This document shows positions 19,691 through 28,001 of a stretch of 64,000 nucleotides of DNA, piece by piece. Source of the DNA: Calothrix sp. FI2-JRJ7 (GTDB lineage: Bacteria > Cyanobacteriota > Cyanobacteriia > Cyanobacteriales > Nostocaceae); contig JAHHGX010000078.1 in assembly GCA_019359675.1 (NCBI GenBank), forward strand, positions 1 to 64,000, read 5' to 3'. A program made the position numbers and the translations under genes. The notes beneath the pieces are model-generated. The model was not told the origin of the DNA, searched no databases, and saw only the letters and a program-made list of their open reading frames with translations. Position 1 is the first letter of the stretch. Each line of letters starts with the position of its first letter.

Positions 19691-20368
19691 TTATTGTTTA
19701 GCTTTCGCGCGTTCTTCACGCTTTTTACGGTCAGCTTGCAGCATATCAGCCATTACAGCCATAGCTTGCGTCATTTTATCGAGGTTGGAGCGATATAACT
19801 CTAAATCTTTATTGAGTTTGTCGTCAGAAATATTCAAACCCTTAGCAATAGAATTGAGAGCTTCAGTACGACGCTTTTCATCTTTAACGACTTCTGGGTC
19901 AGATGCTTCTAATAGTGTAAATATACCAATAGCAAACAATCTATTATATTTAAACTTCGGATTGTGAGCAATGGCATCAAGTTCAGCTTGTAATTGCGTA
20001 TCGTTTTCTAAACGATTAGTTTGACTCAGCCACGCAATTAAATCATTTACAGGTAAACTCTTGGCAACATTAAGCAAGCGTGTGGCATCTTGATGATACT
20101 GGTCTTCATTTGCCTCAACTGCTTGACAAAGAGCATGAAATATTGATGCTTTATCGCTTTCTGGTTGATAACCTTGCATAAAGCGGTCAAACGCTGTGAC
20201 TACACCCAAGGTGTAAATTGAGTTGTAGCTGAAATCTACATTAACTGATAGTAGATGCATTTCTACCATCAACTCTTCCACCACTCGACGATAAATCGTG
20301 TTTACCGGACGAGTATGAAGTGAGTAGAATGTTCGCTTTGTATCAGAGACAGTACGGACGTTATTCAC
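19691..20368 (-). CDS. thf1: photosystem II biogenesis protein Psp29/Thf1
   Basis: The 225-residue protein is the cyanobacterial Thf1/Psp29, needed for FtsH protease stability and photosystem II biogenesis at the thylakoid. The recognisable start is VRTVSDTKRTFYSLHTRPVN, with VDFSYNSIYTLGVVTAFDRF further on and a long C-terminal coiled coil ending in Lys/Glu/Arg-rich sequence. Length agrees with the family. The start codon is GTG at 20368; no ATG lies close enough to preserve the conserved N-terminus. It is monocistronic by context. Confidence 0.95.
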   Translation of the reverse strand: MNNVRTVSDTKRTFYSLHTRPVNTIYRRVVEELMVEMHLLSVNVDFSYNSIYTLGVVTAFDRFMQGYQPESDKASIFHALCQAVEANEDQYHQDATRLLNVAKSLPVNDLIAWLSQTNRLENDTQLQAELDAIAHNPKFKYNRLFAIGIFTLLEASDPEVVKDEKRRTEALNSIAKGLNISDDKLNKDLELYRSNLDKMTQAMAVMADMLQADRKKREERAKAKQ

Positions 20369-20624
20369 AACAATAGTTCTTTATTAGGACGAAGGAATGT
20401 TTGTTTTCTTGTACTTGAATACGTAGCTTTAAACGCTCTTTAGCTCAGATGCTATCAGAATGGAATATACCCGTATTGCATCTTCAGACACAAGGCTTTT
20501 GTATCCTGCATCTCTATTATTATAGCTGTAGGAGTTATTACATACTCAGGGATACTTAATTTAAGCATCTTTATAATGTGTAACTTCTTCTCAACATAAT
20601 ACAGCATAAATTAATATTACCGAA

Positions 20625-21218
20625 ATGCCCTTCTCATCGCAGCTACTAGCTCTCGCTGAATACCTCACTGGTGAATTTGACAACCAAGAACAAGCACTCC
20701 AAGACCCTGTGTGGTATGTCCACTTGCGCTTGTGGCAGGCGCCTGTACCCATTTGTTTTGAAGACAGCATAACTATATTCGCTGAACAGGCAAATACTAT
20801 TAGCCTTGACAAACCTTATAGACAGAGAATTATGAGGTTACGTGAGACAGGTAACTCAGATACACCCATTACCGTCCAATACTATATGCCTCAAGACCCA
20901 GATGCATTAGCTGGTGGAGGCAGTAACCCAAGCAAAATACAAAGTTTAACCAGTGACAAGTTAGAATTGCTACCCGGTTGTGTACTAAACGTGACCGTAA
21001 AAGAATTAGCACCCAACTGTTACGAATTTTCGGCTGTGCCACCAAAAGAAGCCAAATGCACTTTTACTTACCTTGGCAACACCGTGCAAGTTTCGTTAGG
21101 GTTTGAAGTTACTCAAACAGAACTAAAAACTTACGATAAAGGAATTGACGGAGAAACAGGAAGAGCCACTTGGGGAGCTATCATGGGGCCATTTTGCTAC
21201 ACCAAAGTTAGGAGTTAG
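20625..21218 (+). CDS. cpcT: phycobiliprotein chromophore lyase CpcT
   Basis: The 197-residue protein belongs to the CpcT/CpeT lyases, which attach phycocyanobilin to a Cys of the phycocyanin beta subunit. It shows the LAEYLTGEFDNQEQA start, PVWYVHLRLWQAPVP, the YRQRIMRLRE segment and the end KGIDGETGRATWGAIMGPF. Its last residues (KVRS) and stop codon lie inside a GGAGTTA short repeat, so the C-terminus has been shaped by that repeat. The ATG at 20625 is well placed relative to homologues. No phycobilisome structural gene is nearby. Confidence 0.92.
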   Translation: MPFSSQLLALAEYLTGEFDNQEQALQDPVWYVHLRLWQAPVPICFEDSITIFAEQANTISLDKPYRQRIMRLRETGNSDTPITVQYYMPQDPDALAGGGSNPSKIQSLTSDKLELLPGCVLNVTVKELAPNCYEFSAVPPKEAKCTFTYLGNTVQVSLGFEVTQTELKTYDKGIDGETGRATWGAIMGPFCYTKVRS

Positions 21219-21263
21219 GAGTTAGGAGTTATAATCTATTACTCAGCACTCATTACTCATTAC
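21207..21263. repeat. STRR-type GTTAGGA tandem repeat overlapping the cpcT end
   Basis: Three tandem GTTAGGA heptamers, then GTTATAA, are followed by inverted ACTCAGCACTCATTACTCATT units. The first copies code for the last residues and the stop codon of CpcT. The same family occurs at 2357, 49488 and 50364. Confidence 0.7.
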
Positions 21264-21265
21264 TT

Positions 21266-21640
21266 TTAATTCTGAGGAGTGAGACTGCGAGGTACACCTT
21301 CTAAAGCTTCTTCTTCAGTTTCAAAGATTTCAAATACTGTATCCATCATTGTCACCTCAAAAACAAGCTTGGCTTCTGGGTGAACGTTACAAATACGGAA
21401 GCTGCCTTTAACCTTATCAGCATCACGCATTCCAGCTACTAGAGATGTAAGACCTGAGCTATCGATAAAGTTGACTTGACCCAAATTAACAACAACGTGG
21501 TGGGTAAGTTTGGATATGCACTCCTGTAACTTCAGGCGAAACTGCCAAGCTGTTGTAATATCTAGGCGCCCAGATGGGGTCAGAACGATTACACAATTAC
21601 CGTCTTGAATGCTGTAGCTTCTCTGGTCGATATGAATCAC
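21266..21640 (-). CDS. STAS-domain anti-anti-sigma factor
   Basis: The 124-residue protein is a single STAS domain: a beta strand with PSGRLDITTAWQF, then the phosphorylation-loop motif VNFIDSSGLTSLVAG with the conserved DSSGL serines. Proteins of this type bind an anti-sigma kinase and are inactivated by phosphorylation of that Ser. No kinase or phosphatase gene is nearby. It is closely related in its second half (LVFEVTMMDTVFEIFE) to the second STAS protein at 41417, so they are probably paralogues. Confidence 0.88.
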   Translation of the reverse strand: MIHIDQRSYSIQDGNCVIVLTPSGRLDITTAWQFRLKLQECISKLTHHVVVNLGQVNFIDSSGLTSLVAGMRDADKVKGSFRICNVHPEAKLVFEVTMMDTVFEIFETEEEALEGVPRSLTPQN

Positions 21641-21847
21641 GCTTATCTCTCCCCTGGTACTACGAAATAAAACTAATCTAGTATTTTTTATAACCTTTTA
21701 TGTCGCTAGTATCCAGTCTTTTTTTATGAATAAATACCCACACCATGCCGAAATGACTATGCTGTGGGCATTAGCTACGTACAAATAAAAAGGAATGTTA
21801 CATTTTAGTCAAGCGCATCACTCTTTTTATTTCGTTTTCTTGTCTTT

Positions 21848-22888
21848 TTAGGTATGAGACCAATTTACCCAATCTTGAGGCTTGAGGAAAGTATCATAAA
21901 GTTCTGCTTCTGGAGTGTTTGGTTCTGGCTTAAAGCCATATTCCCAACGCACTAATGGAGGTAGCGACATTAATATCGATTCTGTACGTCCGTTTGTTTG
22001 TAATCCAAAAATGGTTCCTCTGTCGTATACCAAATTGAATTCAACGTAGCGACCGCGACGATAAAGTTGGAAATTGCGTTGGTGTTCACCGTACTCAGTA
22101 TTATGGCGCCGTTCGACAATGGGTACATAAGCAGGTAAGAACGCTCGACCACAGTCTGTAATGAAAGAGAATAATTCTTCCCAAGTGCGTTGTGTGGGTT
22201 CGCCAACTTGTTGACTGTAATTAGCTGCTAGACCGTGGTTATCGGGTCCCCGATACAAGGCACCGCGACCATCTTGATAATCAAAGAACAAACCACCAAC
22301 ACCGCGTGTTTCGTTACGATGTTTTAAATAAAAATATTCATCGCACCAACGTTTAAATACTGGGTAATATTCCGAATGGTGTTTATCACAAGCTTGTTTA
22401 AAAGTTTTATGAAAATGACTTGCGTCTTCGGCAAAAGGATAGTATGGAGTTAAGTCGGCACCACCACCGAACCACCATACAGGGCCAGCTTCAAAATAGC
22501 GGTAGTTTAAATGAACGGTAGGTACATAAGGGTTACGGGGGTGCAACACCATTGATGTGCCAGTAGCGTAGAAACGATGTCCAGCAGCTTCAGGACGCTG
22601 CGTCAAAATTGATGGCGGTAAATGGTCTCCCCACACTTCCGAAAAATTGACACCAGCTTGTTCAAAGATTGCCCCGTCACGTAAAACGCGCGAACGTCCA
22701 CCACCACCTTCGGGACGCTCCCAGCTATCTTGTTGAAACTTACCAACACCATCAACTGCTTCCAAACCGTTAGCAATTTCGTCTTGTAATTGACGCATGA
22801 AAGCACTAACTCGCTCTTTCGCGTTGTCTGGGGGTAAAAATTTTGATGGAGAAGTTTGGATAGCAGGAGAATGCGAGTTTGTCAACAT
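21848..22888 (-). CDS. hemF: oxygen-dependent coproporphyrinogen III oxidase
   Basis: The 346-residue enzyme decarboxylates two propionates of coproporphyrinogen III to give protoporphyrinogen IX, using O2, in heme and chlorophyll synthesis. Signatures are [56 protein letters not shown] and [12 protein letters not shown]. Length is normal. I use the ATG at 22888 (MLTNSHSP); an upstream in-frame TTG would only add three residues. No strong ribosome binding site is visible. Confidence 0.96.
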   Translation of the reverse strand: MLTNSHSPAIQTSPSKFLPPDNAKERVSAFMRQLQDEIANGLEAVDGVGKFQQDSWERPEGGGGRSRVLRDGAIFEQAGVNFSEVWGDHLPPSILTQRPEAAGHRFYATGTSMVLHPRNPYVPTVHLNYRYFEAGPVWWFGGGADLTPYYPFAEDASHFHKTFKQACDKHHSEYYPVFKRWCDEYFYLKHRNETRGVGGLFFDYQDGRGALYRGPDNHGLAANYSQQVGEPTQRTWEELFSFITDCGRAFLPAYVPIVERRHNTEYGEHQRNFQLYRRGRYVEFNLVYDRGTIFGLQTNGRTESILMSLPPLVRWEYGFKPEPNTPEAELYDTFLKPQDWVNWSHT

Positions 22889-23446
22889 AAGTCTCAAAAC
22901 CTAGATTAAAATTTTCACTCTTTGTTTTTATGGCTTTTAATCCATAGGGTAGTGCAGCTTTATTGCTTGCAAGCGTACAATAAACGCTACTACCACAAGC
23001 CGGACACGTGATATCCCCGATAGTTGACACACAAGCGTCGGCGTAACTTAAGCTATTCTCTCTTAAATTGTGTATCTACTTGTATACGATTTGTTATTTT
23101 AACGAATGCTTAACATCGCATTAAAATGTCCACAATTTCCTTCTGGTAAGCAATACAGCCCAAATAACCCAATATTACTTAATACATAAAAATACACAAA
23201 CAATGGAAGTGCTATTCTTACTACTGGCGCCACCTGAGAATAAACATTTATATTTACTCTTGCAGGTCTTTTCATGGATTCTGATATGCATACTCTCAGT
23301 TTAGCAACAAGTAATGTTGATAAAAATTAATACTTAATAATAAGCGTGTATACGTCGTCAGAAGGAAGACTAATTAGGCTGAGAGATATATGTATGTAAC
23401 GATTACCTAATCTTAGAGAGCGCAAACGCAAGGAGGGTCGAATTCA
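22889..23446. other. intergenic region between hemF and the SRPBCC gene
   Basis: About 560 bp between divergent genes hold their promoters. A 74-codon minus-strand frame (22806-23030) runs into the hemF start and has a single CPACG motif. I see no convincing gene, hairpin or tRNA; one GGCGCC site lies at 23226. Confidence 0.5.
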
Positions 23447-23971
23447 ATGCAAGGTTGGTTATCTAGGTTTATCCACCGCAAACGGCGCCGGATATGCGCT
23501 TCCTTAGTACGAACATACCGAGAAATTAGCTCGGCTTCAGTTGACGAACTTTGGCAGAAAGTTGTTGACATAGCTGATGTTTCTTGGCATCCGCTGTTAA
23601 AAAGTACTAATGTACCTTATGGGTTAGTTCCAAAACCAGGGTTGATATATCAAGCAGTAACGCGCTTATCACCAATTCCCATTCGTATTTTTGTAGAAAG
23701 AGTTAACCCAAGAGAACTATTGAGTATTAGGGTGTTAGCACTTCCAGGTATTGAAGAACGGATAACTTATAAAGTTGAGTCTACAGTTTGCGGCACTTGT
23801 TTGTCATATTCTGTAACATTACGCGGCTGGTTATCTCCGTTAATTTGGTCATTCTCGCGTCCCTACGCAGACCGTGTAGCGCGGGCACTAGTTGAAGCAG
23901 TAGAAGGAACGGCATTAAAAGCAGTGTCAAGGAAGAGAAAACCACGTCAATTTGGTTGCTTCGATTTTTAG
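23447..23971 (+). CDS. SRPBCC-family protein
   Basis: The 174-residue protein has the helix-grip pattern of the SRPBCC (polyketide cyclase/START-like) superfamily. A first strand REISSASVDELWQKVVDIADVSWHP is followed by beta strands and a C-terminal amphipathic helix (YADRVARALVEAVEGTALKAV). Such proteins bind hydrophobic ligands; the ligand here is unknown. An Arg-rich N-terminus (IHRKRRRICA) is unusual. AAGGAGGG lies 8 bp before the ATG at 23447, the best ribosome binding site in the area. Confidence 0.7.
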   Translation: MQGWLSRFIHRKRRRICASLVRTYREISSASVDELWQKVVDIADVSWHPLLKSTNVPYGLVPKPGLIYQAVTRLSPIPIRIFVERVNPRELLSIRVLALPGIEERITYKVESTVCGTCLSYSVTLRGWLSPLIWSFSRPYADRVARALVEAVEGTALKAVSRKRKPRQFGCFDF

Positions 23972-24042
23972 TTAACATCACTCCACCACCATTAACCTTT
24001 AAAATCCGATAGTAGATACAAAAAAATTTTATTGGGGCAGTA

Positions 24043-25134
24043 ATGGTGGAAAAAGCGATGAATCATGTTTTAGATACGCAGTCAGTTTTAGAAGTGTTGC
24101 GACCAGTGCAAGACCCCGAACTTCGTAAAAGTTTGGTGGAACTGAACATGATTCGCAACGTCAAAATAGACGGCTGTAAGGTTAGTTTCACATTAGTGTT
24201 GACTACACCTGCCTGTCCGTTGCGTGAGTTTATTGTTGAAGATTGTCAAAGGGCTGTTAAAAAGCTACCAGGTGTTACTGATGTGGCAGTGGAAGTTACG
24301 GCAGAAACACCAAAGCAAAAAGATTTACCCGACCGTACTGGTATTAAAGGCGTAAAAAATATTATTGCCATTTCTAGCGGTAAAGGTGGAGTTGGTAAGA
24401 GTACCGTAGCAGTTAACGTAGCTGTTGCTTTGGCTCAAACAGGCGCCAAAGTAGGCTTACTAGATGCTGACATTTACGGGCCTAATGACCCAACAATGTT
24501 AGGGTTATCAGACACACCGCTAATTGTGCGCCCATCCGAAAACGGTGAAATATTGGAACCTGCTTTTAATCATGGTGTCAAGTTAGTATCAATGGGTTTT
24601 CTAATTGATAGAGACCAACCCGTGATTTGGCGTGGTCCAATGCTGAATGGTATCATTCGTAAATTTTTATACCAAGTCGAATGGGGCGATATCGATTATT
24701 TAATCGTTGATATGCCTCCTGGTACAGGCGATGCCCAGTTAACATTGACACAAGCAGTACCAATGGCAGGCGCCGTAATTGTCACAACACCACAAACCGT
24801 TGCCTTGTTAGATTCACGTAAAGGACTACGGATGTTTCAACAGCTAAACGTGCCTGTGTTGGGAATAGTAGAGAATATGAGCTACTTTATACCCCCTGAT
24901 ATGCCAGAAAAACAGTATGATATTTTTGGTTCAGGTGGCGGGTCAAAAACAGCACAAGAATTCGATGTACCCTTACTTGGCTGCGTCCCACTAGAAATTT
25001 CCACGCGCGTTGGTGGAGATAACGGTGTGCCAATTGTTGCCGCAGACCCTGACTCAGCAAGTGCAAAAGCCTTACGTTCAATTGCACTAGCCATTGCAGG
25101 CAAAGTATCTGTTGCAGCTCTGAGTTGCTCCTAA
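24043..25134 (+). CDS. mrp: Mrp/NBP35-family iron-sulfur carrier ATPase
   Basis: The 363-residue protein has an N-terminal MIP18/DUF59 domain (residues about 12-85, LRPVQDPELRKSLVELNMI) and a P-loop ATPase domain. The deviant Walker A SGKGGVGKST lies at 112-121, followed by VDMPPGTGDAQ. Mrp/ApbC proteins carry and transfer Fe-S clusters. As in many cyanobacterial forms, I see no CXXC pair in the C-terminal region, so cluster binding may use other residues. ATG at 24043. A long hairpin follows the stop. Confidence 0.92.
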   Translation: MVEKAMNHVLDTQSVLEVLRPVQDPELRKSLVELNMIRNVKIDGCKVSFTLVLTTPACPLREFIVEDCQRAVKKLPGVTDVAVEVTAETPKQKDLPDRTGIKGVKNIIAISSGKGGVGKSTVAVNVAVALAQTGAKVGLLDADIYGPNDPTMLGLSDTPLIVRPSENGEILEPAFNHGVKLVSMGFLIDRDQPVIWRGPMLNGIIRKFLYQVEWGDIDYLIVDMPPGTGDAQLTLTQAVPMAGAVIVTTPQTVALLDSRKGLRMFQQLNVPVLGIVENMSYFIPPDMPEKQYDIFGSGGGSKTAQEFDVPLLGCVPLEISTRVGGDNGVPIVAADPDSASAKALRSIALAIAGKVSVAALSCS

Positions 25135-25201
25135 GAAACCGGGCTTCTTTGTGACAAACTAGAATTTTTAGCATAATTTATAACAAGAAGCCCGGTTTCT
25201 G
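25133..25201 (+). terminator. AGAAACCGGGCTTCT inverted repeat after mrp
   Basis: AAGAAACCGGGCTTCT (25134-25149) is the inverse of AGAAGCCCGGTTTCT (25186-25200), a 15-bp perfect stem with a 36-bp AT-rich loop, starting at the mrp stop. It is probably a terminator and a dispersed repeat related to the one at 11640. Confidence 0.6.
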
Positions 25202-25332
25202 TGTAGGATGTTGCAGCTTTGACATAAAAAAATAAAATATTTTCATTCTGGTTCTCAGGTGATACCTGGGAATACAGATTTTTAGTGGCGACTAAATTTA
25301 AAATCTATAAAGCTAAAGTCTAAAATCGTACA

Positions 25333-26646
25333 ATGTTATTAAAAAAGAGTTCGCGCTCCCAATCACGCTGGAAGTATTGGATTAAACCTTGGCAGCAAAT
25401 CGACTGGCTATTGTTCTTCGTTGTAGTAGGGGTCAGTTTTTTCGGCGGCTTAATGATTCGCAGCACCGAGTTAAGCCAGGGTCTAATTGACTGGTGGTGG
25501 CACTGGTTAATCTCCTTCATAGGCGCCGGCATGGCATTAATTATTGCCCGTGTACGCTACGAAAATCTACTCCAGTACCACTGGTATATATATACCGCAG
25601 TCAATATCAGTCTTGTCGCGGTAATGCTTATTGGTAAAAGCGCAAAAGGGGCACAGCGGTGGATTAGTATTGCTGGTATACCTGTACAGCCGTCAGAATT
25701 TGCCAAATTGGCAATGATTATTACTTTGGCAGCGCTATTACATAAAACAACGGCATCAAGTTTATCTACAGTTGCGCGCGCGATGGCATTCACCGCAATT
25801 CCTTGGGCATTAGTTTTCATCCAACCTGACTTAGCGACATCGTTAGTGTTCGGAGCAATTGTCTTAGGGATGTTGTACTGGGCAAACGCGAATCCAGGTT
25901 GGTTAGTACTAATGGTTTCACCAATTATCGCCGCGATATTATTTAGTATTCAATGGCCCTTTACGATTGTCTTTTCCAAGGATTTGATATTTGGTCCTTT
26001 AGGGTTAATCTGGGCAGTTGCAATGGGTATTATTGGATGGCGGACATTGCCTTGGAGACGATTTGGTGCAAGTGCTATCGGCGCCTGGGCACTTAATATG
26101 CTAGGTGGGGAAATAGGTATTTTTCTTTGGAATCACGTTTTAAAAGAATATCAAAAAGGGCGCTTAACATCATTTTTAAATCCCGACCAAAACCTGTTAA
26201 CAACTGGGTATCACCAACACCAATCACGGATTGCCATCGGCGCCGGAGAGTGGCTAGGATGGGGATTAAACAAGGGTCCGATGACACAGCTTAATTTCGT
26301 GCCTGAACAACATACAGACTTTATATTTTCTGCCGTTGGTGAAGAGTTTGGTTTTATAGGTTGCTTAATATTGCTTTCAGTCTTTGCTTTACTTTGCCTG
26401 CGCTTACTACATATTGCTCAAACAGCCAAAGATAATTTTGGTTCACTCCTAGCAATTGGAGTTTTAGCAATGATTGTTTTCCAGGTGATAGTAAACGTAG
26501 GTATGAACGTTGGATTGGCGCCAGTTGCGGGAATACCACTACCTTGGATGAGCTACGGACGCTCGGCCATGGTAACAAATTTCGTATCCCTAGGTATCGT
26601 CGAATCAGTCGCCAACTTCCGAACCAAAAAGAAATATTGGGGGTAG
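25333..26646 (+). CDS. rodA: rod shape-determining SEDS protein RodA
   Basis: The 437-residue membrane protein has about ten spans and the SEDS signatures KGAQRWISIAGIPVQPSEFAKL (interrupted only by normal variation), ALVFIQPDLATSLV, LTTGYHQHQSRIAIGAGEWLGWG, TDFIFSAVGEEFGFIG and PLPWMSYGRSAM. SEDS proteins polymerise peptidoglycan glycan strands together with a class B penicillin-binding protein. It resembles RodA more than FtsW. The ATG at 25333 is used. It may be a little longer than average because of the basic N-terminus. Confidence 0.93.
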   Translation: MLLKKSSRSQSRWKYWIKPWQQIDWLLFFVVVGVSFFGGLMIRSTELSQGLIDWWWHWLISFIGAGMALIIARVRYENLLQYHWYIYTAVNISLVAVMLIGKSAKGAQRWISIAGIPVQPSEFAKLAMIITLAALLHKTTASSLSTVARAMAFTAIPWALVFIQPDLATSLVFGAIVLGMLYWANANPGWLVLMVSPIIAAILFSIQWPFTIVFSKDLIFGPLGLIWAVAMGIIGWRTLPWRRFGASAIGAWALNMLGGEIGIFLWNHVLKEYQKGRLTSFLNPDQNLLTTGYHQHQSRIAIGAGEWLGWGLNKGPMTQLNFVPEQHTDFIFSAVGEEFGFIGCLILLSVFALLCLRLLHIAQTAKDNFGSLLAIGVLAMIVFQVIVNVGMNVGLAPVAGIPLPWMSYGRSAMVTNFVSLGIVESVANFRTKKKYWG

Positions 26647-26706
26647 GGTGTGTGATGCCATTAATAATTTCAAAACGAAGCGAGCATCTAATGGCATCAC
26701 GCACCA
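26646..26706 (+). terminator. GGTGTGTGATGCCATTA inverted repeat after rodA
   Basis: GGTGTGTGATGCCATTA (26647-26663) pairs with TAATGGCATCACGCACC (26689-26705) with one mismatch. The 17-bp stem directly follows the rodA stop and is probably a terminator or dispersed palindrome. Confidence 0.6.
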
Positions 26707-26778
26707 TACTAACCGTCACGCTCCGCCTAACAAGTATTAAGCTATATAAAGGAAACCAACCATAAAAGAGTAAAAGCT

Positions 26779-26973
26779 ATGATTCTGCCTGGAGCAACCG
26801 TTCGCGTCAAAAACCCCGCAGATACCTACTATCGCTTTGAAGGATTAGTTCAACGAGTCAGCGATGGTAAAGTTGCCGTTTTGTTCGAGGGTGGTAATTG
26901 GGATAAATTAATCACATTCCGTTTATCGGAATTAGAAGCCGTTGAAACCGCAAGTCGTAAAAAAGGAAAATGA
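26779..26973 (+). CDS. ndhS: NAD(P)H dehydrogenase-like complex subunit NdhS
   Basis: The 64-residue protein is NdhS, the SH3-like subunit of the thylakoid NDH-1 complex that binds ferredoxin for cyclic electron flow. The whole sequence is characteristic: [29 protein letters not shown], and [19 protein letters not shown]. The C-terminus is Lys-rich. ATG at 26779 after AAAGAG. It is small, with no membrane segment, as expected for the peripheral subunit. Confidence 0.93.
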   Translation: MILPGATVRVKNPADTYYRFEGLVQRVSDGKVAVLFEGGNWDKLITFRLSELEAVETASRKKGK

Positions 26974-26975
26974 TA

Positions 26976-27080
26976 CTGTAGGGGCGGGTTAACCGAGATT
27001 TCCGTTATTAATCACGATATCGCTAAACCCGTCCCTAAACCCGTCCCAATCAGAACCCGCCCCAATCACAGGCGCCAAAT
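26976..27080. repeat. GGGCGGGTT / AACCCGCC repeats
   Basis: GTAGGGGCGGGTTAACC is followed by AAACCCGTCCCTAAACCCGTCCC and AGAACCCGCCCC. Together they can form alternative hairpins downstream of ndhS. The segment ends with a GGCGCC site at 27071. A related inverted pair lies at 36207-36234. Confidence 0.5.
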
Positions 27081-27151
27081 TAATATATAAAAAACCAAAA
27101 CATCTGTATTAAATTAGAAATATAAGATGTTACGGTTTATATTTATAATTC

Positions 27152-27178
27152 TCAAGACGTGATAAATCACGTCTCTAC
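27152..27178. repeat. AGACGTGATAAATCACGTCTCTAC palindrome family member
   Basis: AGACGTGATAAATCACGTCT is a near-perfect palindrome of the GTAGAGACG family. It lies immediately upstream of the HAS-barrel gene, and contains an apparent GTG start in frame with that gene that is probably not used. Confidence 0.6.
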
Positions 27179-27182
27179 AACT

Positions 27183-27836
27183 ATGCGCCTTCCTTTACCA
27201 CAATTCAATCGTAGTAACCGTGATGAAAATCACATCGCCGAAGTCATAGAGACAACAACCACAGAATTTTTAGCTCAGTGTTTAGAACCAGATGATTTGA
27301 GCTTTCCCCCAATGCCCCCATTTGGTAGCTGGGTAAAATCACAAGATGAAGAATCTGGCAATCAAGTTTACGCTGTTGTTTATCACGCCACCACCATGCC
27401 AATAGACTCAGTGCATCGTGCGCGCGCTTTGGGTATGTCACTCGCTGATTTACGTGAGGAACAACCCCAAATTTTTGCTATGCTTAAAACAGAGTTTCGT
27501 GCCGCAATTATCGGGTTTGAGCAGCCAAAAACTAATAATTCAAACGGTGCTGTCTATCAGTACTTACCACCTCGTCCTCCACAAATTCATCAGGCTGTTT
27601 ATCGCTGCGAATCCGATGCGATAATACGATTTTCAGAGGAAATGGACTTTTTACGAACTCTTTTAACTATAAACGGCGCCCCTATCGATTCTTTGACGGC
27701 AGCGGCGATTCGCGAAGTGTTTCAACTACGCAAGGCTGACCGTGAATGGTTAGTTAAAGCTGGTCGGACTTTAAGTATACTACTCAAAGACGATTACGAC
27801 CGTTTAAAATATATATTGAGCCAAATTCATATATAA
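27183..27836 (+). CDS. HAS-barrel domain protein
   Basis: The 217-residue protein resembles the cyanobacterial HAS-barrel proteins. Its N-terminal part (FGSWVKSQDEESGNQVYAVVYHATTMPIDSVHRARALG) matches the small barrel found in HerA-type and F1 ATPases, and the rest is helical (LRTLLTINGAPIDSLTAAAIREVFQLRKADREWLVKAGR, seen in parts). Function not known. I use the ATG at 27183, because the upstream in-frame GTG lies inside a palindromic repeat. Confidence 0.7.
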   Translation: MRLPLPQFNRSNRDENHIAEVIETTTTEFLAQCLEPDDLSFPPMPPFGSWVKSQDEESGNQVYAVVYHATTMPIDSVHRARALGMSLADLREEQPQIFAMLKTEFRAAIIGFEQPKTNNSNGAVYQYLPPRPPQIHQAVYRCESDAIIRFSEEMDFLRTLLTINGAPIDSLTAAAIREVFQLRKADREWLVKAGRTLSILLKDDYDRLKYILSQIHI

Positions 27837-28001
27837 GCAATAAATAACTGCGGTTATCATATCGGGCGCCAATTGTTATAAAAAATACTATTTCCTTATA
27901 TAAAAAATATAAAAGCAACAATACTCATTAAAAAAGCGTCAGCTTTGTAATTAGGAAAATACTCCCTGCTTTCTTGTTTCACTCCTGCCAAACACCAACC
28001 T

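Noticed and set aside
22806-23030. 74-codon minus-strand frame with a CPACG motif upstream of hemF
   Set aside because: It overlaps the hemF start, has only one Cys pair, and the rest has no family resemblance; probably a chance frame in the hemF leader.
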